The position numbers and the translations under genes were made by a program. Below, piece after piece: positions 11,501 through 25,300 of a stretch of DNA of 64,000 nucleotides. The notes beneath the pieces were generated by a model that had not been told where the DNA came from, did not search any database, and saw only the letters and a list, made by a program, of their open reading frames with translations. This stretch comes from Petrolisthes cinctipes (lineage: Eukaryota > Arthropoda > Malacostraca > Decapoda > Porcellanidae). Every line of letters starts with the position of its first letter. The first letter of the stretch is position 1. Location: NCBI GenBank assembly GCA_033782935.1, contig JAWQEG010000710.1, positions 4,278,001 to 4,342,000 on the forward strand, written 5' to 3'.

Positions 11501-12163
11501 ATGTATCTTCTGTACCCGTTTATATCTCAAATTCAGGCTCAAAACACCCGAAAATTCAAAATTTTGGGGTCCCAGAAGGAATCTGTACATGCCTACCCAG
11601 TGCTAGAATATTTTCAAAATATAGGCTAAAAACATGCTAAAAATCGATCTTTTAGGTGCCAAAAAGTCGATATCTCAAATTCAGTCCCAAAACACCCGAA
11701 AATTCGATATTTAGGGGTCCCAGAAGCGATCTGTACATGCCTACTCCGTGTTAGAGTATTTTCAAAATACAGGCCAAAAACATACTGAAAATCGATCTTT
11801 TAGGTGCCCAAAAGTCGATATGTGCATGCATCTTCTGTACCCGTTTATATCTCAAATTCTGGCCCTAAACACCCGAAAATTCGATATTTTGGGGTCCCAG
11901 AAGCGATCTGTACATGCCTACTCCGTGTTAGAGTATTTTCAAAATTCAGGCCCAAAACATGCTGAAAATCGATATTTTTGGTGCCCAAAGTCAATATGTG
12001 CATGTTTCTTCTGTACCCGTTTATATCTCAAATTCAGGCTCAAAACACCCGAAAATTCAATATTTTGGGGTCCCAAAAGCAATCTGTACAATGCTAGAAT
12101 ATTTTCAAAATATAGGCTAAAAACATGCTAAAAATCGATCTTTTAGGTGCCAAAAAGTCGATA

Positions 12164-12311
12164 TCTCAAATTCAGTCCCAAAACACCCGAAAATTCGATA
12201 TTTAGGGGTCCCAGTAGCAATCTGTACATGCCTACACAGTGCTAGAATATTTTCAAAATATAGGCTAAAAACATGCTAAAAATCGACATTTTAGGTGCCA
12301 AAAAATCGATA
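12164..12311. repeat. Single 148-bp A/C hybrid monomer
   Basis: The monomer begins as A (tctcaaattcagtcccaaaa, tatttaggggtcccagtagc) and continues as C (gcaatctg, acacagtgctag, tataggctaaaaac). It is a fusion of A and C in register, with everything between lost, leaving one monomer where a trimer would be expected. The switch lies near cccagtagcaatctg. The same odd cccagtagcaatc occurs at 15158 inside an otherwise complete A monomer, so one is derived from the other by exchange. Confidence 0.8.
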
Positions 12312-12802
12312 TCTCAAATTCAGTCCCAAAACACCCGAAAATTCGATATTTAGAGGTCCCAGAAGGTATCTGTACATTACTACTCCGTGTTAGAGTATTT
12401 TCAAAATACAGGCCAAAAACATACTGAAAATTGGTCTTTTAGGTGCCCAAAAGTCGATATGTGCATGAATCTTCTGTACCCGTTTATATCTCAAATTCTG
12501 GCCCTAAACACCCGAAAATTCGATATTTTGGGGTCCCAGAAGCGATCTGTACATGCCTACTACGTGTTAGAGTATTTTCAAAATTCAGGCCCAAAACTAG
12601 CTGAAAATCGATATTTTTGGTGCCCAAAGTCAATATGTGCATGTATCTTCTGTACCCGTTTATATCTCAAAATCAGGCTCAAAACACCCGAAAATTCAAT
12701 ATTTTGGGGTCCCAGAAGCAATCTGTACAGTGCTAGAATATTTTCAAAATATAGGCTAAAAACATGCTAAAAATCGATCTTTTAGGTGCCAAAAAGTCGA
12801 TA

Positions 12803-13126
12803 TCTCAAATTCAGTCCCAAAACACCCGAAAATTCAATATTTTGGGGTCCCATAAGCAATCTGTACATGCCTACTCAGTGATAGAGTATTTTCAAAATTC
12901 AGGCCCAAAACATGCTGAAAATCGATATTTTACATGCCAAAAGTCAATATGTGCATGTATCTTCTGTACCCGTTTATATCTCAAATTCAGGCTCAAAACA
13001 CCCGAAAATTCAATATTTTGGGGTCCCAGAAGCAATCTGTACATGCCTACACAGTGCTAGAATATTTTCAAAATATAGGCTAAAAACATGATAAAAATCG
13101 ACATTTTAGGTGCTAAAAAATCGATA
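12803..13126. repeat. 324-bp dimer: A/B hybrid plus C
   Basis: An A start (tctcaaattcagtcccaaaa) switches to B2 at ttcaatattttggggtccc. The 176-bp hybrid (12803-12978) is followed by a normal 148-bp C (12979-13126). The B half carries a private variant, attttacatgccaaaagtc, shared with the dimer at 15612. Loss of one monomer by in-register unequal exchange between A and B explains it. Confidence 0.8.
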
Positions 13127-15611
13127 TCTCAAATTCAGTCCCAAAACACCCGAAAATTCGATATTTAGAGGTCCCAGAAGGTATCTGTCCATGCCTACTC
13201 CGTGTTAGAGTATTTTCAAAATACATGCTCAAAAAATACTGAAAATCGATTTTTTAGGTGCACAAAAGTCGATATGTGCATGCATCTTCAGTACCCGTTT
13301 ATATCTCAAATTCAGGCTCAAAACACCCGAAAATTCAATATTTTGGGGTCCCAGAAGCAATCTGTACATGCCTACTCAGTGTTAGAGTATTTTCAAAATA
13401 CAGGCCCCAAACATGCTGAAAATCGATATTTTAGATGCCCAAAGTCAATATGTGCATGTATCTTCTGTACCCGTTTATATATCAAATTCAGGCTCAAAAC
13501 ACCCGAAAATTCAATATTTTGGGGTCCCAGAAGCAATCTGTACATGTCTACTCAGTGCTAGAATATTTTCAAAATATAGGCTAAAAACATGCTAAAAATC
13601 GATCTTTTAGGTGCCAAAAAGTCGATATCTCAAATTCAGTCCCAAAACACCCGAAAATTCGATATTTAGGGGTTCCAGAAGCGATCTGTACATGCCTACT
13701 CCGTGTTAGAGTATTTTCAAAATACATGCTCAAAACATACTGAAAATCGATCTTTTAGGTTTACAAAAGTCGATATGTTCATGCATCTTCAGTACCCGTT
13801 TATATCTCAAATTCAGGCTCAAAACACCCGAAAATTCAATATTTTGGGGTCCCAGAAGCAATCTGTACATGCCTACTCAGTGTTAGAGTATTTTCAAAAT
13901 ACAGGCCCAAAACATGCTGAAAATCGATATTTTAGATGCCCAAAGTCAATATGTGCATGTATCTTCTGTACCCGTTTATATCTCAAATTCAGGCTCAAAA
14001 CACCCGAAAATTCAATATTTTGGGGTCCCAGAAGCAATCTGTACAGTGCTAGAATATTTTCAAAATATAGGCTAAAAACATGCTAAAAATCGATCTTTTA
14101 GGTGCCAAAAAATCGATATCTCAAATTCAGTCCCAAAACACCCGAAAATTCGATATTTAGAGGTCCCAGAAGGTATCTGTACATGCCTACTCCGTGTTAG
14201 AGTATTTTCAAAATACATGCTCAAAACATACTGAAAGTCGATCTTTTAGGTGCACAAAAGTCGATATGTGCATGCATCTTCAGTACCCGTTTATATCTCA
14301 AATTCAGGCTCAAAACACCCTAAAATTCAATATTTTGGGGTCCCAGAAGCAATCTGTACATGCCTACTCAGTGTTAGAGTATTTTCAAAATACAGGCCCA
14401 AAACATGCTGAAAATCGATATTTTAGATGCCCAAAGTCAATATGTGCATGTATCTTCTGTACCCGTTTATATCTCAAATTCAGGCTCAAAACACCCGAAA
14501 ATTCAATATTTTGGGGTCCCAGAAGCAATCTGTACATGCCTACACAGTGCTAGAATATTTTCAAAATATAGGCTAAAAACATGCTAAAAATCGACATTTT
14601 AGGTGCCAAAAAATCGATATCTCAAATTCAGTCCCAAAACACCCGAAAATTCGATATTTAGAGGTCCCAGAAGGTATCTGTACATGACTACTCCGTGTTA
14701 GAGTATTTTCAAAATACAGGCCAAAAACATACTGAAAATCGATCTTTTAGGTGCCCAAAAGTCGATATGTGCATGCATCTTCTGTACACGTTTATATCTC
14801 AAATTCTGGCCCTAAACACCCGAAAATTCAATATTTTGGGGTCCCAGAAGCGATCTGTACATGCCTACTCCGTGTTAGAGTATTTTCAAAATTCAGGCCC
14901 AAAACATGCTGAAAATCGATATTTTAGGTGCCCAAAGTCAATATGTGCATGTTTCTTCTGTACCCGTTTATATCTCAAATTCAGGCTCAAAACACCCGAA
15001 AATTCAATATTTTGGGGTCCCAAAAGCAATCTGTACAATGCTAGAATATTTTCAAAATATAGGCTAAAAACATGCTAAAAATCGATCTTTTAGGTGCCAA
15101 AAAGTCGATATCTCAAATTCAGTCCCAAAACACCCGAAAATTCGATATTTAGGGGTCCCAGTAGCAATCTGTACATGCCTACTCCGTGTTAGAGTATTTT
15201 CAAAATACATGCTCAAAACATACTGAAAGTCGATTTTTTAGGTGCACAAAAGTCGATATGTGCATGCATCTTCAGTAACCGTTTATATCTCAAATTCAGG
15301 CTCAAAACACCCGAAAATTCAATATTTTGGGGTCCCAGAAGCAATCTGTACATGCCTACTCAGTGTTAGAGTATTTTCAAAATACAGGCCCAAAACATGC
15401 TGAAAATCGATATTTTAGATGCCCAAAGTCAATATGTGCATGTATCTTCTGTACCCGTTTATATCTCAAATTCAGGCTCAAAACACCCGAAAATTCAATA
15501 TTTAGGGGTCCCAGAAGCAATCTGTACATGTCTACTCAGTGCTAGAATATTTTCAAAATATAGGCTAAAAACATGCTAAAAATCGATCTTTTAGGTGCCA
15601 AAAAGTCGATA

Positions 15612-15935
15612 TCTCAAATTCAGTCCCAAAACACCCGAAAATTCGATATTTAGGGGTTCCAGAAGCGATCTGTACATGCCTACTCAGTGTTAGAGTATTT
15701 TCAAAATACAGGCCCAAAACATGCTGAAAATCGATATTTTACATGCCAAAAGTCAATATGTGCATGTATCTTCTGTACCCGTTTATATCTCAAATTCAGG
15801 CTCAAAACACCCGAAAATTCAATATTTTGGGGTTCCAGAAGCAATCTGTACATGCCTACACAGTGCTAGAATATTTTCAAAATATAGGCTAAAAACATGA
15901 TAAAAATCGACATTTTAGGTGCTAAAAAATCGATA
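15612..15935. repeat. 324-bp dimer: second A/B hybrid plus C
   Basis: Here the A part extends further (through ggggttccagaagcgatctg) before the B2 pattern begins at actcagtgttag. It shares attttacatgccaaaagtc and gataaaaatcgac with 12803-13126 although the A/B switch point differs. The immediately following unit, 15936-16260, is a 325-bp A-C dimer, so two successive units have each lost a monomer. Confidence 0.78.
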
Positions 15936-16260
15936 TCTCAAATTCAGTCCCAAAACACCCGAAAATTCGATATTAAGAGGTCCCAGAAGGTATCTGTACA
16001 TGCCTACTCCGTGTTAGAGTATTTTCAAAATACATGCTCAAAAAATACTGAAAGTCGATTTTTTAGGTGCACAAAAGTCGATATGTGCATGCATCTTCAG
16101 TACCCGTTTATATCTCAAATTCAGGCTCAAAACACCCGAAAATTCAATATTTTGGGGTCCCAGAAGCAATCTGTACATGTCTACTCAGTGCTAGAATATT
16201 TTCAAAATATAGGCTAAAAACATGCTAAAAATCGATCTTTTAGGTGCCAAAAAGTCGATA
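15936..16260. repeat. 325-bp A-C dimer
   Basis: An A2-type monomer (with ctcaaaaaatactgaaag and gatattaagaggtccc variants) is followed directly by C, with no B. The C carries gtacatgtctactcagtgc, as does the unit at 15111. Confidence 0.78.
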
Positions 16261-16927
16261 TCTCAAATTCAGTCCCAAAACACCCGAAAATTCGATATTT
16301 AGGGGTTCCAGAAGCGATCTGTACATGCCTACTCCGTGTTAGAGTATTTTCAAAATACATGCTCAAAACATACTGAAAATCGATCTTTTAGGTTTACAAA
16401 AGTCGATATGTTCATGCATCTTCAGTACCCGTTTATATCTCAAATTCAGGCTCAAAACACCCGAAAATTCAATATTTTGGGGTCCCAGAAGCAATCTGTA
16501 CATGCCTACTCAGTGTTAGAGTATTTTCAAAATACAGGCCCAAAACATGCTGAAAATCGATATTTTAGATTCCCAAAGTCAATATGTGCATGTATCTTCT
16601 GTACCTGTTTATATCTCAAATTCTGGGCCTAAACACCCGAAAATTCGATATTTTGGGGTCCCAGAAGCGATCTGTACATGCCTACTCCGTGTTAGAGTAT
16701 TTTCAAAATTCAGGCCCAAAACATGCTGAAAATCGATATTTTTGGTGCCCAAAGTCAATATGTGCATGTATCTTCTGTACCCGTTTATATCTCAAATTCA
16801 GGCTCAAAATACCCGAAAATTCAATATTTTGGGGTCCCAGAAGCAATCTGTACAGTGCTAGAGTATTTTCAAAATATAGGCTACAAACATGCTAAAAATC
16901 GATCTTTTAGGTGCCAAAAAGTCGATA
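16261..16927. repeat. 667-bp tetramer A-B-B-C'
   Basis: A2, then two B monomers (the second with ctgggcctaaacac), then the 138-bp C'. This is the gain product that mirrors the 325-bp loss products. Seven further 667-bp tetramers lie at 17419, 21692, 25149, 27299, 28467, 38170 and 39342, and a 677-bp version with full-length C at 993. Confidence 0.82.
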
Positions 16928-18901
16928 TCTCAAATTCAGTCCCAAAACACCCGAAAATTCGATATTTAGGGGTCCCAGAAGCGATCTGTACATGCCTACT
17001 CCGTGTTAGAGTATTTTCAAAATACATGCTCAAAACATACTGAAAATCGATCTTTTAGGTGCACAAAAGTCGATATGTGCATGCATCTTCAGTACCCGTT
17101 TATATCTGAAATTCAGGCTCAAAACACCCGAAAATTCAATATTTTGGGGTCCCAGAAGCAATCTGTACATGCCTACTCAGTGTTAGAGTATTTTCAAAAT
17201 TCAGGCCCAAAACATGCTGAAAATCGATATTTTTGGTGCCCAAAGTCAATATGTGCATGTATCTTCTGTACCCGTTTATATCTCAAATTCAGGCTCAAAA
17301 CACCCGAAAATTCAATATTTTGGGGTCCCAGAAGCAATCTGTACAGTGCTAGAATATTTTCAAAATATAGGCTAAAAACATGCTAAAAATCGATATTTTA
17401 GGTGCCAAAGAATCGATATCTCAAATTCAGTCCCTAAACACCCGAAAATTCGATATTTAGAGGTCCCAGAAGGTATCTGTACATGCCTACTCCGTGTTAG
17501 AGTATTTTCAAAATACAGGCCAAAAACATACTGAAAATCGATCTTTTAGGTGCCCAAAAGTCGATATGTGCATGCATCTTCTGTACCCGTTTATATCTCA
17601 AATTCTGGCCCTAAACACCCGAAAATTCGATATTTTGGGGTCCCAGAAGCGATCTGTACATGCCTACTCCGTGTTAGAGTATTTTCAAAATTCAGGCCCA
17701 AAACATGCTGAAAATCGATATTTTAGATGCCCAAAGTCAATATGTGCATGTATCTTCTGTACCCGTTTATATCTCAAATTCTGGCCCTAAACACCCGAAA
17801 ATTCGATATTTTGGGGTCCCAGAAGCGATCTGTACATGCCTACTCCGTGTTAGAGTATTTTCAAAATTCAGGACCAAAACATGCTGAAAATCGATATTTT
17901 TGGTGCCCAAAGTCAATATGTGCATGTATCTTCTGTACCCGTTTATATCTCAAATTCAGGCTCAAAACACCCGAAAATTCAATATTTTGGGGTCCCAGAA
18001 GCAATCTGTACAGTGCTAGAATATTTTCAAAATATAGGCTAAAAACATGCTAAAAATCGATCTTTTAGGTGCCAAAAAGTCGATATCTCAAATTCAGTCC
18101 CAAAACATTCGAAAATTCGATATTTAGGGGTCCCAGAAGCGATCTGTACATGCCTACTCCGTGTTAGAGTATTTTCAAAATACATGCTCAAAACATATTG
18201 AAAATCGATCTTTTAGGTGCACAAAAGTCGATATGTGCATGCATCTTCAGTATCCGTTTATATCTCAAATTCAGGCTCAAAACACCCGAAAATTCAATAT
18301 TTTGGGGTCCTAGAAGCAATCTGTACATGCCTACTCAGTGCTAGAATATTTTCAAAATATAGGCTAAAAACATGCTAAAAATCGACATTTTAGGTGCCAA
18401 AAAATCGATATCTCAAATTCAGTCCCAAAACACCCGAAAATTCGATATTTAGAGGTCCCAGAAGGTATCTGTACATGCCTACTCCGTGTTAGAGTATTTT
18501 CAAAATACAGGCCAAAAACATACTGAAAATCGATCTTTTAGGTGCCCAAAAGTCGATATGTGCATGCATCTTCTGTACCCGTTTATATCTCAAATTCTGG
18601 CCCTAAACACTCGAAAATTCGATATTTTGGGGTCCCAGAAGCGATCTGTACATGCCTACTCCGTGTTAGAGTATTTTCAAAATTCAGGCCCAAAACATGC
18701 TGAAAATCGATATTTTAGATGCCCAAAGTCAATATGTGCATGTATCTTCTGTACCCGTTTATATCTCAAATTCAGGCTCAAAATACCCGAAAATTCAATA
18801 TTTTGGGGTCCCAGAAGCAATCTGTACAGTGTTAAAATATTTTCAAAATATAGGCTACAAACATGCTAAAAATCGATCTTTTAGGTGCCAAAAAATCGAT
18901 A

Positions 18902-21900
18902 TCTCAAATTCAGTCCCAAAACACCCGAAAATTCGATATTTAGAGGTCCCAGAAGGTATCTGTACATGCCTACTCCGTGTTAGAGTATTTTCAAAATACA
19001 GGCCAAAAACATACTGAAAATCGATCTTTTAGGTGCCCAAAAGTCGATATGTGCATGCATCTTCTGTACCCGTTTATATCTCTAATTCTGGCCCTAAACA
19101 CCCGAAAATTCGATATTTTGTGGTCCCAGAAGCGATCTGTACATGCCTACTCCGTGTTAGAGTATTTTCAAAATTCAGGCCCAAAACATGCTGAAAATCG
19201 ATATTTTAGATGCCCAAAGTCAATATGTGCATGTATCTTCTGTACCCGTTTATATCTCAAATTCAGGCTCAAAATACCCGAAAATTCAATATTTTGGGGT
19301 CCCAGAAGCAATCTGTACAGTGCTAGAATATTTTCAAAATATAGGCTACAAACATGCTAAAAATCGATCTTTTAGGTGCCAAAAAGTCGATATCTCAAAT
19401 TCAGTCCCAAAACACCCGAAAATTCGATATTTAGGGGTCCCAGAAGCGATCTGTACATGCCTACTCCGTGTTAGAGTATTTGCAAAATACATGCTCAAAA
19501 CATACTGAAAATCGATCTTTTAGGTGCACAAAAGTCGATATGTGCATGCATCTTCAGTACCCGTTTATATCTGAAATTCAGGCTCAAAACACCCGAAAAT
19601 TCAATATTTTGGGGTCCCAGAAGCAATCTGTACATGCCTACTCAGTGTTAGAGTATTTTCAAAATTCAGGCCCAAAACATGCTGAAAATCGATATTTTTG
19701 GTGCCCAAAGTCAATATGTGCATGTATCTTCTGTACCCGTTTATATCTCAAATTCACGCTCAAAACACCTGAAAATTCAATATTTTGGGGTCCCAGAAGC
19801 AATCTGTACAGTGCTAGAATATTTTCAAAATATAGGCTAAAAACATGCTAAAAATCGATCTTTTAGGTGCCAAAAAGTCGATATCTCAAATTCAGTCCCA
19901 AAACACCCGAAAATTCGATATTTAGGGGTCCCAGAAGCGATCTGTACATGCCTACTCCGTGTTAGAGTATTTTCAAAATACATGCTCAAAACATATTGAA
20001 AATCGATCTTTTAGGTGCACAAAAGTCGATATGTGCATGCATCTTCAGTATCCGTTTATATCTCAAATTCAGGCTCAAAACACCCGAAAATTCAATATTT
20101 TGGGGTCCTAGAAGCAATCTGTACATGCCTACTCAGTGCTAGAATATTTTCAAAATATAGGCTAAAAACATGCTAAAAATCGACATTTTAGGTGCCAAAA
20201 AATCGATATCTCAAATTCAGTCCCAAAACACCCGAAAATTCGATATTTAGAGGTCCCAGAAGGTATCTGTACATGCCTACTCCGTGTTAGAGTATTTTCA
20301 AAATACAGGCCAAAAACATACTGAAAATCGATCTTTTAGGTGCCCAAAAGTCGATATGTGCATGCATCTTCTGTACCCGTTTATATCTCAAATTCTGGCC
20401 CTAAACACCCGAAAATTCGATATTTTGGGGTCCCAGAAGCGATCTGTACATGCCTACTCCGTGTTAGAGTATTTTCAAAATTCAGGCCCAAAACATGCTG
20501 AAAATCGATATTTTAGATGCCCAAAGTCAATATGTGCATGTATCTTCTGTACCCGTTTATATCTCAAATTCAGGCTCAAAATACCCGAAAATTCAATATT
20601 TTGGGGTCCCAGAAGCAATCTGTACAGTGCTAGAATATTTTCAAAATATAGGCTACAAACATGCTAAAAATCGATCTTTTAGGTGCCAAAAAGTCGATAT
20701 CTCAAATTCAGTCCCAAAACACCCGAAAATTCGATATTTAGGGGTCCTAGAAGCGATCTGTACATGCCTACTCCGTGTTAGAGTATTTTCAAAATACATG
20801 CTCAAAACATACTGAAAATCGATCTTTTCGGTGCAGAAAAGTCGATATGTGCATGCATCTTCAGTACCCGTTTATATCTGAAATTCAGGCTCAAAACACC
20901 CGAAAATTCAATATTTTGGGGTCCCAGAAGCTATCTGTACATGCCTACTCAGTGTTAGAGTATTTTCAAAATACAGGCCCAAAACATGCTGAAAATCGAT
21001 ATTTTAGATGCCCAAAGTCAATATGTGCATGTATCTTCTGTACCCGTTTATATCTCAAATTCAGGCTCAAAACACCCGAAAATTCAATATTTTGGGGTCC
21101 CAGAAGCAATCTGTACAGTGCTAGAATATTTTCAAAATATAGGTTAAAAACATGCTAAAAATCGACATTTTAGGTGCCAAAAAGTCGATATCTCAAATTC
21201 AGTCCCAAAACACCCGAAAATTCGATATTTAGGGGTCCCAGAAGATATCTGTACATGCCTACTCCGTGTTAGAGTATTTTCAAAATACAGGCCAAAAACA
21301 TACTGAAAATCGATCTTTTAGGTGCCCAAAAGTCGATATGTGCATGCATCTTCAGTACCCGTTTATATCTCAAATTCAGGCTCAAAACACCCGAAAATTC
21401 AATATTTTGGGGTCCCAGAAGCAATCTGTACATGCCTACTCAGTGTTAGAGTATTTTCAAAATACAGGCCCAAAACATGCTGAAAATCGATATTTTAGAT
21501 GCCCAAAGTCAATATGTGCATGTATCTTCTGTACCCGTTTATATCTCAAATTCAGGCTCAAAACACCCGAAAATTCAATATTTTGGGGTCCCAGAAGCAA
21601 TCTGTACATGCCTACACAGTGCTAGAATATTTTCAAAATATAGGCTAAAAACACGCTAAAAATCGACATTTTAGGTGCCTAAAAATCGATATCTCAAATT
21701 CAGTCCCAAAACACCCGAAAATTCGATATTTAGAGGTCCCAGAAGGTACCTGTACATGCCTACTCCGTGTTAGAGTATTTTCAAAATACAGGCCAAAAAC
21801 ATACTGAAAATCGATCTTTTAGGTGCCCAAAAGTCGATATGTGCATGCATCTTCTGTACCCGTTTATATCTCAAATTCTGGCCATAAACACCCGAAAATT

Positions 21901-22358
21901 CGATATTTTGGGGTCCCAGAAGCGATCTGTACATGCCTTCTCCGTGTTAGAGTATTTTCAAAATTCAGGCCCAAAACATGCTGAAAATCGATATTTTTGG
22001 TGCTAAAAGTCAATATGTGCATGTATCTTCTGTACCCGTTTATATCTCAAATTCTGGCCCTAAACACCCGAAAATTCGATATTTTGGGGTCCCAGAAGCG
22101 ATCTGTACATGCCTACTCCGTGTTAGAGTATTTTCAAAATTCAGGCCCAAAACATGCTGAAAATCGATATTTTTGGTGCCCAAAGTCAATATGTGCATGT
22201 ATCTTCTGTACCCGTTTATATCTCAAATTCAGGCTCAAAATACCCGAAAATTCAATATTTTGGGGTCCCAGAAGCAATCTGTACAGTGTTAAAATATTTT
22301 CAAAATATAGGCTACAAACATGCTAAAAATCGATCTTTTAGGTGCCAAAAAATCGATA
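18902..22358. repeat. 3457-bp tandem duplication, copy 1 (seven HOR units)
   Basis: Unit lengths are 491, 491, 325, 491, 491, 501 and 667 bp, the same order as in copy 2. Private markers match at an offset of exactly 3457 bp: gatattttgtggtccc, agagtatttgcaaaatac, cttttcggtgcagaaaag, cagaagatatctg, aacacgctaaaaatcgac, ctggccataaacac and ggtgctaaaagtc. I found only two base differences inside the block: 19083 t against 22540 a, and 21680 t against 25137 a. Such near identity over 3.4 kb means a very recent tandem duplication. Confidence 0.9.
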
Positions 22359-25300
22359 TCTCAAATTCAGTCCCAAAACACCCGAAAATTCGATATTTAG
22401 AGGTCCCAGAAGGTATCTGTACATGCCTACTCCGTGTTAGAGTATTTTCAAAATACAGGCCAAAAACATACTGAAAATCGATCTTTTAGGTGCCCAAAAG
22501 TCGATATGTGCATGCATCTTCTGTACCCGTTTATATCTCAAATTCTGGCCCTAAACACCCGAAAATTCGATATTTTGTGGTCCCAGAAGCGATCTGTACA
22601 TGCCTACTCCGTGTTAGAGTATTTTCAAAATTCAGGCCCAAAACATGCTGAAAATCGATATTTTAGATGCCCAAAGTCAATATGTGCATGTATCTTCTGT
22701 ACCCGTTTATATCTCAAATTCAGGCTCAAAATACCCGAAAATTCAATATTTTGGGGTCCCAGAAGCAATCTGTACAGTGCTAGAATATTTTCAAAATATA
22801 GGCTACAAACATGCTAAAAATCGATCTTTTAGGTGCCAAAAAGTCGATATCTCAAATTCAGTCCCAAAACACCCGAAAATTCGATATTTAGGGGTCCCAG
22901 AAGCGATCTGTACATGCCTACTCCGTGTTAGAGTATTTGCAAAATACATGCTCAAAACATACTGAAAATCGATCTTTTAGGTGCACAAAAGTCGATATGT
23001 GCATGCATCTTCAGTACCCGTTTATATCTGAAATTCAGGCTCAAAACACCCGAAAATTCAATATTTTGGGGTCCCAGAAGCAATCTGTACATGCCTACTC
23101 AGTGTTAGAGTATTTTCAAAATTCAGGCCCAAAACATGCTGAAAATCGATATTTTTGGTGCCCAAAGTCAATATGTGCATGTATCTTCTGTACCCGTTTA
23201 TATCTCAAATTCACGCTCAAAACACCTGAAAATTCAATATTTTGGGGTCCCAGAAGCAATCTGTACAGTGCTAGAATATTTTCAAAATATAGGCTAAAAA
23301 CATGCTAAAAATCGATCTTTTAGGTGCCAAAAAGTCGATATCTCAAATTCAGTCCCAAAACACCCGAAAATTCGATATTTAGGGGTCCCAGAAGCGATCT
23401 GTACATGCCTACTCCGTGTTAGAGTATTTTCAAAATACATGCTCAAAACATATTGAAAATCGATCTTTTAGGTGCACAAAAGTCGATATGTGCATGCATC
23501 TTCAGTATCCGTTTATATCTCAAATTCAGGCTCAAAACACCCGAAAATTCAATATTTTGGGGTCCTAGAAGCAATCTGTACATGCCTACTCAGTGCTAGA
23601 ATATTTTCAAAATATAGGCTAAAAACATGCTAAAAATCGACATTTTAGGTGCCAAAAAATCGATATCTCAAATTCAGTCCCAAAACACCCGAAAATTCGA
23701 TATTTAGAGGTCCCAGAAGGTATCTGTACATGCCTACTCCGTGTTAGAGTATTTTCAAAATACAGGCCAAAAACATACTGAAAATCGATCTTTTAGGTGC
23801 CCAAAAGTCGATATGTGCATGCATCTTCTGTACCCGTTTATATCTCAAATTCTGGCCCTAAACACCCGAAAATTCGATATTTTGGGGTCCCAGAAGCGAT
23901 CTGTACATGCCTACTCCGTGTTAGAGTATTTTCAAAATTCAGGCCCAAAACATGCTGAAAATCGATATTTTAGATGCCCAAAGTCAATATGTGCATGTAT
24001 CTTCTGTACCCGTTTATATCTCAAATTCAGGCTCAAAATACCCGAAAATTCAATATTTTGGGGTCCCAGAAGCAATCTGTACAGTGCTAGAATATTTTCA
24101 AAATATAGGCTACAAACATGCTAAAAATCGATCTTTTAGGTGCCAAAAAGTCGATATCTCAAATTCAGTCCCAAAACACCCGAAAATTCGATATTTAGGG
24201 GTCCTAGAAGCGATCTGTACATGCCTACTCCGTGTTAGAGTATTTTCAAAATACATGCTCAAAACATACTGAAAATCGATCTTTTCGGTGCAGAAAAGTC
24301 GATATGTGCATGCATCTTCAGTACCCGTTTATATCTGAAATTCAGGCTCAAAACACCCGAAAATTCAATATTTTGGGGTCCCAGAAGCTATCTGTACATG
24401 CCTACTCAGTGTTAGAGTATTTTCAAAATACAGGCCCAAAACATGCTGAAAATCGATATTTTAGATGCCCAAAGTCAATATGTGCATGTATCTTCTGTAC
24501 CCGTTTATATCTCAAATTCAGGCTCAAAACACCCGAAAATTCAATATTTTGGGGTCCCAGAAGCAATCTGTACAGTGCTAGAATATTTTCAAAATATAGG
24601 TTAAAAACATGCTAAAAATCGACATTTTAGGTGCCAAAAAGTCGATATCTCAAATTCAGTCCCAAAACACCCGAAAATTCGATATTTAGGGGTCCCAGAA
24701 GATATCTGTACATGCCTACTCCGTGTTAGAGTATTTTCAAAATACAGGCCAAAAACATACTGAAAATCGATCTTTTAGGTGCCCAAAAGTCGATATGTGC
24801 ATGCATCTTCAGTACCCGTTTATATCTCAAATTCAGGCTCAAAACACCCGAAAATTCAATATTTTGGGGTCCCAGAAGCAATCTGTACATGCCTACTCAG
24901 TGTTAGAGTATTTTCAAAATACAGGCCCAAAACATGCTGAAAATCGATATTTTAGATGCCCAAAGTCAATATGTGCATGTATCTTCTGTACCCGTTTATA
25001 TCTCAAATTCAGGCTCAAAACACCCGAAAATTCAATATTTTGGGGTCCCAGAAGCAATCTGTACATGCCTACACAGTGCTAGAATATTTTCAAAATATAG
25101 GCTAAAAACACGCTAAAAATCGACATTTTAGGTGCCAAAAAATCGATATCTCAAATTCAGTCCCAAAACACCCGAAAATTCGATATTTAGAGGTCCCAGA
25201 AGGTACCTGTACATGCCTACTCCGTGTTAGAGTATTTTCAAAATACAGGCCAAAAACATACTGAAAATCGATCTTTTAGGTGCCCAAAAGTCGATATGTG

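Larger units (their letters stand above)
2652..11672. repeat. Array block 2: 18 regular A-B-C trimers of 501 bp
   Basis: Trimers start at 2652 and then every 501 bp, except for the unit at 5157, which is 504 bp because of a 3-bp expansion in its C monomer. No 491-bp, dimer or tetramer unit occurs here, the most regular part of the window together with 55639-64000. Within it, A1-B1 and A2-B2 trimers alternate: a 1005-bp two-trimer period (4656 and 5661 share caaattacatgctc) and a 1503-bp three-trimer period from about 6663 to 10169. Units 10170 and 11172 share ttgatttttttgg and aattcaaaattttgg, offset 1002 bp. Confidence 0.9.
11673..18410. repeat. Array block 3: irregular units with monomer gains, losses and hybrids
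   Basis: Unit starts and lengths: 11673 (491), 12164 (148), 12312 (491), 12803 (324), 13127 (501), 13628 (491), 14119 (501), 14620 (491), 15111 (501), 15612 (324), 15936 (325), 16261 (667), 16928 (491), 17419 (667), 18086 (325). Segments repeat at non-HOR offsets: 11172-12230 matches 14119-15180 at 2947 bp (shared ctgaaagtcgatc, caccctaaaattc, cccagtagcaatc). The 12.9-13.1 kb region matches 15.7-15.9 kb at 2809 bp (shared attttacatgccaaaag, gataaaaatcgac). The A monomer at 13628 matches 16261 at 2633 bp (shared aggtttacaaaag). Confidence 0.8.
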
